Position numbers and translations under genes: made by a program
Notes under the pieces: generated by a model
The model's database searches: none
Told to the model about the DNA's origin: nothing
Seen by the model: only the letters and a program-made list of their open reading frames with translations
Shown here: positions 1-8,742 of the stretch, one piece after another
Layout of the letters: every line of letters begins with the position of its first letter
Position numbering within the stretch: the first letter of the stretch is position 1
Assembly: GCF_036541335.1 (NCBI RefSeq)
Contig: NZ_JAZHBO010000001.1
Span: 62,001 to 126,000 of the forward strand
Length of the DNA stretch: 64,000 nt
Reading direction: 5' to 3'
Origin: Aquilutibacter rugosus
GTDB lineage: Bacteria > Pseudomonadota > Gammaproteobacteria > Xanthomonadales > Xanthomonadaceae

Positions 1-362
1 CCCTCGCGCAGTGCGACCGCGGCGCGTGCGCCCTGCAGATCATCGGGGTCGACGGGATTGCGCTGCCAGATCGCCAAGGCCTGCTTGGCCGCCGCATCGT
101 TCTGGGTTAATAAGGCCAGCCGGAAGGCATTCTGGGCCACGTGTGCATCGCCGGTGCGCCGGGCTGCATACAGATACTGTTTGCCGGCGGTGACCAGATC
201 GCCTTCGGACAGGGCAAATTCGGCCACCATCACAGGTTCCAGACTGAGATGCACCGGATCCGCCGCAGGGGTCAAAGCCGGCGCCGCCACGGCCCCACCG
301 GCCCAACACGCGAGAACCAGAGCCGCGTTGCGCCATGCCGGCTGTGCCTTGTGCTCAGTCAT
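1..362 (-). CDS. TPR-type exported protein, N-terminal part (truncated by window edge)
   Basis: A minus-strand frame is open from an ATG at 362 to the window edge, giving the first 120 residues. The N-terminus has a hydrophobic stretch (AALVLACWAGGAVAAP) that looks like a signal peptide. It is followed by helical Ala-rich sequence (SEGDLVTAGKQYLYAARRTG, then AQNAFRLALLTQNDAAAKQA) in the two-helix rhythm of tetratricopeptide repeats. It diverges from hemA. A TPR protein gene in this position is common in xanthomonads, from general knowledge of that gene order. The C-terminus, and so the real function, lies outside the window. Confidence 0.75.
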   Translation of the reverse strand, partial: MTEHKAQPAWRNAALVLACWAGGAVAAPALTPAADPVHLSLEPVMVAEFALSEGDLVTAGKQYLYAARRTGDAHVAQNAFRLALLTQNDAAAKQALAIWQRNPVDPDDLQGARAAVALRE

Positions 363-375
363 GAATCATTCTCAT

Positions 376-406
376 TTGCGGCCTTAAAAATGGCATCCAT
401 TACAAT
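376..406 (+). promoter_or_regulatory. possible hemA promoter
   Basis: TACAAT at 401-406 resembles a -10 box. TTGCGG at 376-381 is a possible -35 box, with 19-nt spacing, which is longer than ideal. It lies about 65 nt upstream of the hemA start. Weak evidence only. Confidence 0.3.
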
Positions 407-469
407 AGGCGGTTAGCCGTCCTAGCTTACCTTACGAACCTGAACGCTACATCGCCACCTAAGCCCCAA

Positions 470-1720
470 TTGTTTGTGCTCGGCCTGAATCATCAGACCG
501 CGCCAATCACCTTGCGCGAGCGTGTTGCCTTTGCCGATGGCGATTCGACCGAACGGGCGCTGCGTGCCCTGCAAAGTCTGGGACAAGTGCAGGAAGTGGC
601 CCTACTCTCCACCTGCAATCGCACCGAGGTCTATGCCGTTGCACAGGATGATGGCGCTTCGATTGCCCAATGGTTGGCGGATTTCTCCGGCGAACCGCTG
701 GATGCCTATCTGTATCGCCACGACGATGTGGACTCGGTCCGGCACCTGTTCCGTGTGGCCTCGGGTCTGGATTCGCTGGTGCTGGGCGAGCCGCAGATTC
801 TCGGCCAAGTGAAAACCGCCTGGAGCCAAGGTCACCAAGCCGGTACGGTTGGCCCGCAACTTGATCGTCTGTTCCAGAATGCATTCAAGGCCGCTAAGAA
901 AGCCCGCACCGATACGCGCATTGGCGCGAACGCGGTGTCCGTGGCTTCAATGGCTGTGCGCATGGCGCAGGAAAACTTTGCCGACCTCAGCGAGTCCACC
1001 GTGATGCTGATCGGCGCCGGTGAAACCATTGAGCTGGCCGCACGTCACTTGCAGCAAGCCAAGGTCAAGCGCCTGCTGGTCGCCAATCGCACCTTTGCTC
1101 ATGCGCAAACGCTGGCCGGTGAGTTTGGCGGTTTTGCCCTGGAATTGAGCGATCTGCCTCTGCACCTGCACGAGGCCGACGTGGTCATCAGCGCCACCGC
1201 TGCGCGCGATCCGATCCTTCATGCCGATGTGGTCCGCAATGCCCTGCAGCAACGCAAGCATCGCCCCATGATGCTGCTCGACCTGGCCGTACCGCGCGAC
1301 ATTGATGCGGCGGTTGCAGACCTGCGCGATGCCTTCGTCTATACCGTTGACGATCTGGAACGCTCGGTCGAAGACAATCGCCGCCTACGGCGCGATGCGG
1401 CCGCTGCTGCCGAAAACATCATTGATCTGCAGGCACAGCAGCACATGCTGGCACTGCAAGTCAGTTCGCATGCCGAGTCCATTCGCCAAGTGCGCGAGGC
1501 TGCCACTGCCGTGCGCGAAGCGGAAACTGCACGGGCCATGTCCATGCTCGCCGCCGGCCATCCGGTCGATTCGGTCATGCAGGAACTGGCCCACCGGCTC
1601 ACCAACCGCCTGATGCACGGCCCGACGCGCGCCCTACGCGATGCCGCTCAACGCGACGACCAGACCACCCTGCGCGTGGTCAGCACTTTGTTTAAGGACA
1701 CGAAACCGGACCATGATTAG
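470..1720 (+). CDS. hemA: glutamyl-tRNA reductase
   Basis: Reduces glutamyl-tRNA(Glu) to glutamate-1-semialdehyde with NADPH, the first committed step of C5-pathway tetrapyrrole synthesis. The 416-residue product has the family N-terminus (VLGLNHQTAP), the catalytic cysteine C49 in LSTCNRTE, the SLVLGEPQILGQVK segment and a Rossmann glycine motif (IGAGE near residue 183). It ends in the helical dimerization region. No ATG fits the N-terminus, so translation probably starts at TTG 470; GTG 476 would remove two conserved residues. No good Shine-Dalgarno sequence precedes it. The 3' end overlaps prfA by 8 nt, so the two are probably translationally coupled, as hemA-prfA is in many gammaproteobacteria. 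Confidence 0.96.
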   Translation: MFVLGLNHQTAPITLRERVAFADGDSTERALRALQSLGQVQEVALLSTCNRTEVYAVAQDDGASIAQWLADFSGEPLDAYLYRHDDVDSVRHLFRVASGLDSLVLGEPQILGQVKTAWSQGHQAGTVGPQLDRLFQNAFKAAKKARTDTRIGANAVSVASMAVRMAQENFADLSESTVMLIGAGETIELAARHLQQAKVKRLLVANRTFAHAQTLAGEFGGFALELSDLPLHLHEADVVISATAARDPILHADVVRNALQQRKHRPMMLLDLAVPRDIDAAVADLRDAFVYTVDDLERSVEDNRRLRRDAAAAAENIIDLQAQQHMLALQVSSHAESIRQVREAATAVREAETARAMSMLAAGHPVDSVMQELAHRLTNRLMHGPTRALRDAAQRDDQTTLRVVSTLFKDTKPDHD

Positions 1721-2792
1721 CGACAATCTTCGTAACAAGCTGCTGGCCCTGGCCGAACGCCGCGAAGAAGTGGAACGCTTGCTGTCCGACCCCGCTGTCA
1801 TCAACGACAACAACGAATTCCGCAAGCTCTCGCGGGAGTTCTCGCAGCTCGAACCCATCACCGACGCCCTGACCGCCGAATCGCAGGCACTCGCAGATCT
1901 GGCGACAGCCCGTGCCATGCAAAGTGATCCCGAACTCGCGGAACTCGCCGACGAAGAGATCACGGCCGCCGAACTGCGTCTGCAGGAATTAGAGCAGACG
2001 CTGCTGGCCGAACTGGTGCCCAAAGATCCGCGCGACGACGGCGATATCTATCTCGAAGTGCGTGCGGGCACCGGTGGTGACGAGGCGGCAATCTTTGCCG
2101 GCGACCTGTTCCGCATGTATCAGCGCTACGCCGAACGCCAAGGCTGGCGCGTCACCATTGAATCGGCCAACGATGGCGAACACGGCGGCTTCCGCGAAGT
2201 CATTGCCCTAGTCCAGGGCCAAGGTGCATACAGCCGACTCAAATACGAGAGCGGTACGCACCGCGTCCAACGCGTGCCGGAGACCGAATCACAGGGGCGT
2301 ATCCACACCTCCGCCGCGACGGTCGCGATCATTGCCGTCGAACCCGAAGGCGAACCGATCGAGATCAACTCGGCCGATCTGCGCGTCGACACCTTCCGCT
2401 CCTCGGGTGCAGGCGGACAGCACGTCAACAAGACCGACTCGGCCATCCGCATTACGCACGTCCCCAGCGGCGTAGTCGTCGAATCGCAGACCGAACGCTC
2501 GCAACATGCCAACCGCGACAAGGCCATGAAACGTCTGGCCGCGACGCTGGCACAGATGCAGGCCGACAAGGCCGCTGCTGCCATCGCCGAGGACCGTAAG
2601 CTGCAAGTCGGTTCAGGTGACCGTTCGCAGCGCATTCGCACGTATAACTATCCGCAGGGCCGCATCACGGATCATCGTGTCGAAGGCCTCACCCTCTACG
2701 ACCTGCCCGCCGTTCTGCAGGGCGATCTGAGTGGTTTAATTGACCGACTGGCGCAGGAAGACCGCGCCCAAGCCCTCAGCGCGCTGCGCTAA
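1713..2792 (+). CDS. prfA: peptide chain release factor 1
   Basis: Recognizes UAA and UAG stop codons and triggers peptide release on the ribosome. The 359-residue product starts MISDNLRNKL at an ATG inside the end of hemA. Visible features are the PxT-type stop-codon recognition segment (PET at 189-191, followed by ESQGRIHTSA) and the universal GGQ motif at 234-236 (SGAGGQHVNKTDSA), whose glutamine is normally methylated by PrmC. Length is normal for RF1. Unlike in E. coli, the next gene is not prmC but ppk2. Confidence 0.97.
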   Translation: MISDNLRNKLLALAERREEVERLLSDPAVINDNNEFRKLSREFSQLEPITDALTAESQALADLATARAMQSDPELAELADEEITAAELRLQELEQTLLAELVPKDPRDDGDIYLEVRAGTGGDEAAIFAGDLFRMYQRYAERQGWRVTIESANDGEHGGFREVIALVQGQGAYSRLKYESGTHRVQRVPETESQGRIHTSAATVAIIAVEPEGEPIEINSADLRVDTFRSSGAGGQHVNKTDSAIRITHVPSGVVVESQTERSQHANRDKAMKRLAATLAQMQADKAAAAIAEDRKLQVGSGDRSQRIRTYNYPQGRITDHRVEGLTLYDLPAVLQGDLSGLIDRLAQEDRAQALSALR

Positions 2793-2809
2793 TTACCGGA
2801 GCAAGTGCA

Positions 2810-3577
2810 ATGAAGAAAAAAGAATTCGAAAAGGCGATGGAACCCTTGAGCGTCCGTCTGGCTGAAATGGCGTATTGGGCCAAGGCCACCGGACAACGCA
2901 TCGTCATTCTGTTCGAAGGCCGTGACACTGCCGGCAAGGGTGGCGCCATCAACACCATCGCCGACGTGCTGAATCCGCGCCAATGCAAAGTGGTCGCACT
3001 GTCCAAACCGAGCGAGGCCGAACAGGGCCAATGGTATTTTCAGCGTTATGTGGAGCATCTGCCCACCAAGGGCGAGATCGCACTGTTTGACCGCAGCTGG
3101 TACAACCGCGCCGGTGTCGAACGCGTCATGGGATTCGCCACGCCGGAACAGGTCGACACGTTTCTGGAGCAGACGCCGGTGTTTGAAAAGATGCTGACCG
3201 ATGACGGCATTCTGCTGTTCAAGTACTGGCTGTGCTGCGATCAGGACGAGCAGGAGCAGCGCTTTGCCGAGCGCTTTGACGATCCGCTCAAGCGCTACAA
3301 GCTGTCGCCAATGGATGCAGAGGCCCGCACGCGCTACGACGAATACACCAAGGCTCGCGAGCACATGCTCAAGGCCACGCACACCAAGCATGCGCCGTGG
3401 ACTCTGGTGGATTTCAACAGTCAGAAACAAGGCCGCCTGACCTTGGTTGCTGACCTGCTGGATCGCCTGCCGGAAATGAAAATCCCAAAGCCGGACTTTG
3501 AACTGCCCCCGCTCAATGGCGAGCCGAGCAAGGAATCGTTCTCGGTGCTCAAACCCCTACCCGATTACGAAGGCTAA
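2810..3577 (+). CDS. ppk2: polyphosphate kinase 2 family protein
   Basis: PPK2-family enzymes transfer phosphate between polyphosphate and nucleotides (NDP or NMP to NTP or NDP). The 255-residue single-domain protein carries the Walker A-like loop GRDTAGKGG at 37-45 and the Walker B-like DRSWYNRAGVE at 94-104, then the lid-helix region with many charged residues. The start ATG lies 17 nt after prfA, so it may be co-transcribed with hemA-prfA. Whether it is an ADP- or AMP-phosphorylating class cannot be decided by eye. The tail ends in a Pro-rich stretch (LPPLNGEPSKESF) of no known function. Confidence 0.93.
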   Translation: MKKKEFEKAMEPLSVRLAEMAYWAKATGQRIVILFEGRDTAGKGGAINTIADVLNPRQCKVVALSKPSEAEQGQWYFQRYVEHLPTKGEIALFDRSWYNRAGVERVMGFATPEQVDTFLEQTPVFEKMLTDDGILLFKYWLCCDQDEQEQRFAERFDDPLKRYKLSPMDAEARTRYDEYTKAREHMLKATHTKHAPWTLVDFNSQKQGRLTLVADLLDRLPEMKIPKPDFELPPLNGEPSKESFSVLKPLPDYEG

Positions 3578-3614
3578 GCCCACCGCCGACCGTTACGTGG
3601 CGGCATAAGGCGAA

Positions 3615-4898
3615 TTACGCGTCGGGTTTGCCTTCGAACGGAATCGAACTGACGTTACGGCGCAGGCCATCACGCAAGGGCATGCGCAGTTCGTTGAGCA
3701 CCTCGAGCGAGGCTTTACCGATGGCATCGTCGGCCATGGGCAGGTAGGCCTCGGAGATGGGTACGCGCAATTGCGCCGCCGAATAGAGCTCGGACAACTG
3801 CAGATCGTCCAGGTCACGGACCAACAGCCATTCGCCGGTTTCGGCGCGACGCACTACATGCGCCTGTTCCAGATCGCCCAGCAGATCCTGGATCAGATCG
3901 TCGGTCATGATCGGTTCGAGTTCGTGGATCCGGTCTGTGTGCAAACCGTTGCCATCGCGCGCGACCTCTTTGAGACGGGCTAGCAGGCGCAACATGGCAT
4001 AGAACTCAAAGCCCTGCGGCAAGCGCAGGCGCGCCGGTTGGAATCGGAATGCACTGATGGCAGCGGCCATGGACGCACCTCCGAGCACGGCGATCCAGCT
4101 CAGATAGATCCACAGCAAAAACACCGGCATAAAGGCCAAGGTGCCGTAGATCTTGGCGTAAGAAGCATTGAATGAATTGAGATACACACTCAACGCCGTG
4201 CGAATCAGCTCCAGCAGCACGGTCGCCAAAATGCCACCGGCAAAGGCATGCCGCCACTTGACGGAGCGATGCGGCAGGAATCGGTACAGCAAGGTCAGCA
4301 CAATGCATTCAATCGCCAAGGGGCTAAAGCGCAGGATGCCGGCCTCGATCCAGCTGCCGGCCGTCGTTTCGAAAAACGACAAGGCAAGAATGCGGGCAGA
4401 GACCCCCAGACTGGTCGCGGCCAACATGCTGCCCAAGGTCAGCACGGTCCAGTACATGACGAAACGACTCAACTTGGGCCGCGTGGTCTTGATGCGCCAG
4501 ATACGGTTAAACGCAGATTCGATACCGTGAATCGTCACCAGCAGGGACAGCACCAGACCCACCACGCCAACCGTGGTCAGACCGCCGGCATTGTCGGCAA
4601 ATTTGCGCAGCCACTCCTCGACCGAGTAGGCCGCCGACGGCACAAAATTACGGAAGATGTAATCGCTGAGCTGCACACTCCACTGATCGAACACAGAGAA
4701 CCGGCTCAGCACGCCAAACACCACCATGCTCAGCGGCACCAGCGCAAACACCGTGGTGAAACTCAGGGCGCCGGCAGCCTGCAGCAGATCATCGGCAATG
4801 AACCGCTTTAGCAGGAAGCGTGAAAAACTGCGGACCCGCTCCGGGTCACGGACGCGCTCGGTCCAGCGGTTAAAGGTAGTCAGCGGTTCCATAGGCAA
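3615..4898 (-). CDS. YihY/BrkB family inner-membrane protein
   Basis: A 427-residue protein with about six hydrophobic helices in residues 30-290 (for example ALSFTTVFALVPLSMVVFGV and LAFMPVFLLWIYLSWIAVLG) and a soluble C-terminal tail. The pattern, including FTTVFALVPL and the FNRIWR motif, is that of the YihY/BrkB (formerly 'RNase BN') family. Members are membrane proteins of uncertain function; the old RNase assignment was wrong. The gene is convergent with ppk2 and divergent from wrbA. The C-terminal domain (about 290-427) resembles a winged-helix-like extension seen in some family members; that part is inference. Confidence 0.88.
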   Translation of the reverse strand: MPMEPLTTFNRWTERVRDPERVRSFSRFLLKRFIADDLLQAAGALSFTTVFALVPLSMVVFGVLSRFSVFDQWSVQLSDYIFRNFVPSAAYSVEEWLRKFADNAGGLTTVGVVGLVLSLLVTIHGIESAFNRIWRIKTTRPKLSRFVMYWTVLTLGSMLAATSLGVSARILALSFFETTAGSWIEAGILRFSPLAIECIVLTLLYRFLPHRSVKWRHAFAGGILATVLLELIRTALSVYLNSFNASYAKIYGTLAFMPVFLLWIYLSWIAVLGGASMAAAISAFRFQPARLRLPQGFEFYAMLRLLARLKEVARDGNGLHTDRIHELEPIMTDDLIQDLLGDLEQAHVVRRAETGEWLLVRDLDDLQLSELYSAAQLRVPISEAYLPMADDAIGKASLEVLNELRMPLRDGLRRNVSSIPFEGKPDA

Positions 4899-4963
4899 AG
4901 GATAAGCGATGTCGGCAAGGCTGGCGACCGACCAGCTGATAAACTCCTGTTACCTGCGTTCGA

Positions 4964-4977
4964 TTCGTTGGAACGAA
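4964..4977. promoter_or_regulatory. 14-bp palindrome between yihY and wrbA
   Basis: TTCGTT-GG-AACGAA is a perfect inverted repeat in the 107-bp divergent intergenic region, 29 bp before the wrbA start. Its size and position suit an operator for a dimeric repressor. No regulator can be named from sequence. Confidence 0.4.
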
Positions 4978-5005
4978 CCTTCATCTGCAATTGAAAGGGC
5001 GACAT

Positions 5006-5596
5006 ATGGCTGAAATTCTGGTGGTCTATTACTCACGCAACGAATCCACGACACGCCTGGCGCAACAGATTGCCCGCGGCGTAGATGAGGTCCCGGGCAT
5101 GAGCGCGCGCCTGCGCAGCATTCCACCGGTCAGCACCACACACGAGGCAACTGCACCCGAGGTGCCCTCTGAAGGGGCCCCGTATGTGGCTGCAAACGAT
5201 CTGCGCGAATGCGTAGGACTGGCCTTGGGCAGCCCGACGCGCTTCGGCAACATGGCCGCATCGGTCAAATACTTTCTCGACGGCCTTGGCGCCGAATGGG
5301 CTAGCGGCACGCTGATCGGCAAGCCGGCTGCAGTGTTCACGTCGACCGCGACCATGCACGGCGGTCAGGAGTCCACGCTACTGTCAATGATGGTGCCACT
5401 GCTGCATCACGGCTGCGTGATGTTGGGCATCCCCTATTCCGAGCCACGTCTAAGCAGCACCCGAAGTGGTGGCACGCCCTACGGCGCTTCGCATGTGTCC
5501 GGCGCCGATGCCGACCCCACATTGACTGACGATGAGATGACACTGGCACGTGCATTAGGCCGACGTCTGGCCGAAACCGCGGCCAAACTGGCATGA
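5006..5596 (+). CDS. wrbA: NAD(P)H:quinone oxidoreductase WrbA
   Basis: Flavodoxin-like FMN enzyme that reduces quinones by two electrons, limiting semiquinone and oxidative stress. The 196-residue product starts MAEILVVYYSRNEST, the phosphate-binding loop of flavodoxins. It continues with the WrbA signatures LGSPTRFGNMAASVKYFLDG and FTSTATMHGGQESTLLSMM. The ATG at 5006 is preceded by GAAAGGG and preferred over an in-frame ATG at 4991, which would add five residues before the conserved start. The stop overlaps the next start by 4 nt (ATGA). Confidence 0.95.
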   Translation: MAEILVVYYSRNESTTRLAQQIARGVDEVPGMSARLRSIPPVSTTHEATAPEVPSEGAPYVAANDLRECVGLALGSPTRFGNMAASVKYFLDGLGAEWASGTLIGKPAAVFTSTATMHGGQESTLLSMMVPLLHHGCVMLGIPYSEPRLSSTRSGGTPYGASHVSGADADPTLTDDEMTLARALGRRLAETAAKLA

Positions 5597-5952
5597 GCAA
5601 CAACTTTCCCGAATTCGACCCGCAGCGCAAGCAACTCTCGCGCGTCACCGCGCTGGCCCTGCTGCTAATGGCTGCACTGTACTGGTACGGCACCTATCCC
5701 GACATGGGCGCAGCACTGGTGTTTGCCATTCCGCCCCTGCTGATGTCCATTCTCGTCTGGATCCGCAGGCCAACGGCCAATTTACTGGCCGGCGTGCTGG
5801 CCCTGCTGTGGTTTGCGCACTCGGTCATGACGGCCTACGTCTCGCCGCAGCACCGCGTCTGGTCGCTGGCGGTGGCCGCACTGTGCGTGATCGTGATCTG
5901 GAGCGTGTCGTGGGTCGGCCTAAAAGTTCGCCGCGCCAAACGCCGCTTATAA
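5593..5952 (+). CDS. DUF2069 family membrane protein
   Basis: A 119-residue protein with four hydrophobic segments (LALLLMAALYWYGTYP, ALVFAIPPLLMSILVWI, LLAGVLALLWFAHSVMTAYV, VWSLAVAALCVIVIWSVSWV) and a basic C-terminus. Size, topology and position after wrbA fit the DUF2069 family of inner-membrane proteins, which often follow wrbA in gammaproteobacteria. Function unknown. It shares ATGA with wrbA and is surely in the same operon. Confidence 0.85.
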   Translation: MSNNFPEFDPQRKQLSRVTALALLLMAALYWYGTYPDMGAALVFAIPPLLMSILVWIRRPTANLLAGVLALLWFAHSVMTAYVSPQHRVWSLAVAALCVIVIWSVSWVGLKVRRAKRRL

Positions 5953-5985
5953 TTGCGGCTGACCCCGCAACACCGGATTCGCATT

Positions 5986-6471
5986 ATGGACTCGCTCTGC
6001 ATCGTCACTACCGGCGGCACCATCGACAAAATCTACTTCGATGACAAATCGGATTTCCAGGTCGGCGAACCGCAAATCGGGCGTATTCTCCAGGAGCTCG
6101 GCGTGGCCTTCCGATTCAGCGTGATTCCGATTCTGCGCAAGGATTCGCTGCATATTAACGATGCCGACCGCGAACTGCTGCGCGCCACCGTTGCTGCCCA
6201 ACCGGATCAGCACGTCCTGATCACCCACGGCACCGACTCCATGGTTGAAACCGCCAAGGTCCTCAAATCGGTCGAAGGCAAGATCATCGTCCTGACCGGT
6301 GCCCTGAATCCCGCACGTTTCCGCGGCTCCGATGCCGAATTCAATATCGGTACGGCGGTGGGTGCGGTGCAATCGCTGCCGCCGGGCGTCTACATTGCCA
6401 TGAACGGCCGCATCTGGGATCCGTTCAAGGTCCGCAAGAACGTCGAAGCTAATCGCTTCGAGTCGCTCTGA
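5986..6471 (+). CDS. single-domain asparaginase-like protein
   Basis: A 161-residue protein with both N-terminal active-site motifs of type I/II L-asparaginases: TTGGTID at 8-14 with nucleophile-type T12, and HGTDSM at 81-86 carrying the Thr-Asp pair. Normal asparaginases are about 330 residues and include a C-terminal domain that completes the dimer interface; here the protein ends after the first domain. The start ATG at 5986 directly precedes the conserved strand. Such short versions exist in xanthomonads, from memory. Whether it hydrolyses asparagine or acts on another substrate is not known. It is convergent with murJ. Confidence 0.8.
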   Translation: MDSLCIVTTGGTIDKIYFDDKSDFQVGEPQIGRILQELGVAFRFSVIPILRKDSLHINDADRELLRATVAAQPDQHVLITHGTDSMVETAKVLKSVEGKIIVLTGALNPARFRGSDAEFNIGTAVGAVQSLPPGVYIAMNGRIWDPFKVRKNVEANRFESL

Positions 6472-6493
6472 CGCCTAGTTCCATGCGCCGCTG

Positions 6494-8062
6494 TTAGCGG
6501 CGGCGCAGACGGCGCGTCACTTTGCCAAGCAATTCCTGCGCCGGTTCCAGGCGCAATGCCAAACCCAGCCCCAGGTACAGCGGGCCCGCGATGGCGGCTG
6601 CAATCAGTGCGCGAATGATGACGTGCAATGCCGGCAGCGGCACAAAGCGCATCACCAGCGCCGCAGCACCACAGGCAAATAAGGCCGCCAACCACACGCG
6701 CAGCTGATAGTTGCGGCGCATGCCGGTCAGACCCACGCGATGATTAAAGCGTCGGCGCAGCAGGACGAACTCAACCCACGAGGCGATGGACGCGGCCACC
6801 GTCAGACCGACGGTGCCCCAAATCGGTGGGATACCAAGCCACTGCGGCATCTTGAGCGCCAGCAGCAGACCGATCGCGATACCGAACGTGACTCGCACCA
6901 GAGCAAAACGCAGCGGCGTCCTGGTGTCCTTGAGTGAATAAAACGCCGAGGAATACAGGCGCGATTGCGTAGTGGCCAGCAGGCCGACCGATGCGCCCAT
7001 CAGCACATACCAGACGGCATTGGTATCGCGTGCGCCGAACTGACCGGTCTGGAACAGCGCGCCGACAATGAAATCACCGAGCAGAATAAACGCCGCAGCC
7101 GATGGCACGACAAAGAACGCAATGCGCTCCAGTCCACGGTTGATTCGCGTGATCAGAAACTCGCTGACTTCCTGATCGCTACCCTTGGCTTGCGACAGCA
7201 GCGGTAACTCCGAGGCCGAAACACTCATACCGAACAGCGATACTGGCAGCAGATACAGAGTCTGCGCATACGCAAGCGAGGAGACGGCACCGGTCGGCAG
7301 CAGCGAGGCGATCATGTTGTCAATATAGGCACTGATCTGCACTACGCCGCGCGAGATCACCACCGGCACGAAATTGCGCAGGACCGAGCGCACGCCCTGC
7401 ACCTTGAGATCCAGGGAGGGGCGCAGATGCTGCACGAGTCGTAAGGTCGACGGCAACTGCACCAGCAATTGCAGGCCACTGCCGACGACCAGACCCCAGG
7501 CCGTATAGCGCGCCAGCGACGACAGATCCTGCACGCCGCCAAACAGCAGCATGGCGCCGATAATGGCGACGTTCCAGATCACCGGCGCGGCATAGGACAA
7601 AAAGAATCGGCGATGCGAATTCAGAATGCCAAGGCACCACGCCGACATCACCAGCAGTGCAGTACCCGGAAACAGGATGCGCACGATATCAATGGTCAGC
7701 AGTCGTTTGGCACCGTGAAAACCGGGGGCAATCCAATCGATTAAGTACGGCGTCGCCCACACACCCAGCACCGACAGCAAGGCCATCGCCAACAGCAGGA
7801 TGGTGCCGAGTACGCCGGCCAGCCGAGTGGCCTCGCGGGTATCGCCATGCGCAATCTGCTTGGCGTATTCGGGGATAAAGCTGGCGGAGAGGACGCCTTC
7901 GCCAAACAGGTTCTGCAGAATATTGGGGATCTTGAGGGCGGCCTTAAACGCATCGCCTGCATCGGAGTTGCCGAAGTAATGCGCAAAAACGCGTTCGCGG
8001 ACCAGACCCGAAAGTCGGCTCAGTAAGATGCCCGCACCGACCAGAAATGCATTGCTCGCCAT
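6494..8062 (-). CDS. murJ: lipid II flippase MurJ (MviN)
   Basis: Moves lipid-linked peptidoglycan precursor across the inner membrane. The 522-residue product has the MATE/MOP-superfamily layout of about 14 helices and the family N-terminus (LLSRLSGLVRERVFAHYFGN), including the conserved arginines of the first helix. It also has the segment LFPGTALLVMSAWCLGILNS and an Arg-rich C-terminal end. It lies 9 nt downstream of sufT on the same strand, so the two are probably co-transcribed. Confidence 0.95.
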   Translation of the reverse strand: MASNAFLVGAGILLSRLSGLVRERVFAHYFGNSDAGDAFKAALKIPNILQNLFGEGVLSASFIPEYAKQIAHGDTREATRLAGVLGTILLLAMALLSVLGVWATPYLIDWIAPGFHGAKRLLTIDIVRILFPGTALLVMSAWCLGILNSHRRFFLSYAAPVIWNVAIIGAMLLFGGVQDLSSLARYTAWGLVVGSGLQLLVQLPSTLRLVQHLRPSLDLKVQGVRSVLRNFVPVVISRGVVQISAYIDNMIASLLPTGAVSSLAYAQTLYLLPVSLFGMSVSASELPLLSQAKGSDQEVSEFLITRINRGLERIAFFVVPSAAAFILLGDFIVGALFQTGQFGARDTNAVWYVLMGASVGLLATTQSRLYSSAFYSLKDTRTPLRFALVRVTFGIAIGLLLALKMPQWLGIPPIWGTVGLTVAASIASWVEFVLLRRRFNHRVGLTGMRRNYQLRVWLAALFACGAAALVMRFVPLPALHVIIRALIAAAIAGPLYLGLGLALRLEPAQELLGKVTRRLRRR

Positions 8063-8071
8063 ATGGGCGTA

Positions 8072-8623
8072 TTACATCATGCCCGTTTCGAGTTTGGCGA
8101 GCTCCGACATCATGGTGCGGTTCCATGGCGGATCGAACACGAGCTCGACATCGCACTCGGCAACGGTCGGAATCATCTCGACCTTGCTGCGCACATCATC
8201 AATCAGAATCTCGCCCATGCCGCAGGCCGGCGCTGTCAGGGTCATATCCACAGAGACCTTGCGCTCACCGGATTCGGTGCGTGACATCTCGACCTTGTAC
8301 ACCAGCCCGAGCTCGACAATATTGACCGGGATTTCCGGATCAAAACACGTGCGAAGCTGTTGCCACACCATTTGCTCAACCTGCTCGTCGGTGGCGTCAG
8401 CCGGCATTTCGATCGGCGGAACCGGTTCTTTACCGATGGCGTCGGCATCGACACCGTGCAGACGGAACATGTTGCCTTCGATAAAGAGCGTGTAGCTGCC
8501 GCCCAGTGCCTGAGTGATGTAGCCAATGCTGCCCGCAGGCATATTGACGCGTTCGCCGGAGGGCACCATGACAACCTCGGCGTCACGGTCAAAACGGATA
8601 GGTTCACTGCTGCGGGAGTACAT
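8072..8623 (-). CDS. sufT: SufT family Fe-S cluster maturation protein
   Basis: A 183-residue protein with a short N-terminal segment, then an MIP18/DUF59 domain from about residue 85: TCFDPEIPVNIVELGLVYKV, VDMTLTAPACGMGEIL with the conserved cysteine, and VELVFDPPWNRTMMSE. Proteins of this layout (SufT) help mature Fe-S proteins under iron-replete conditions. The ATG at 8623 (MYSRSSEPIRFDRD) gives the usual family length; a longer frame upstream is not supported. No other suf genes are nearby. Confidence 0.88.
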   Translation of the reverse strand: MYSRSSEPIRFDRDAEVVMVPSGERVNMPAGSIGYITQALGGSYTLFIEGNMFRLHGVDADAIGKEPVPPIEMPADATDEQVEQMVWQQLRTCFDPEIPVNIVELGLVYKVEMSRTESGERKVSVDMTLTAPACGMGEILIDDVRSKVEMIPTVAECDVELVFDPPWNRTMMSELAKLETGMM

Positions 8624-8742
8624 GGAATCACGGATAAACGGATAGAGGACTATTTTAGTCCAATTTCCAAAATTCCGCGTTTTCGCGACGATGGCTGTCT
8701 TACAATGGCGCCAATCCCGCCTTGAATCCGCTGCGAGTGCCT

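Noticed and set aside
40..336. A 98-codon minus-strand frame at the left edge
   Set aside because: It is a shifted frame of the truncated TPR protein gene, which has a signal peptide and repeat-like sequence.
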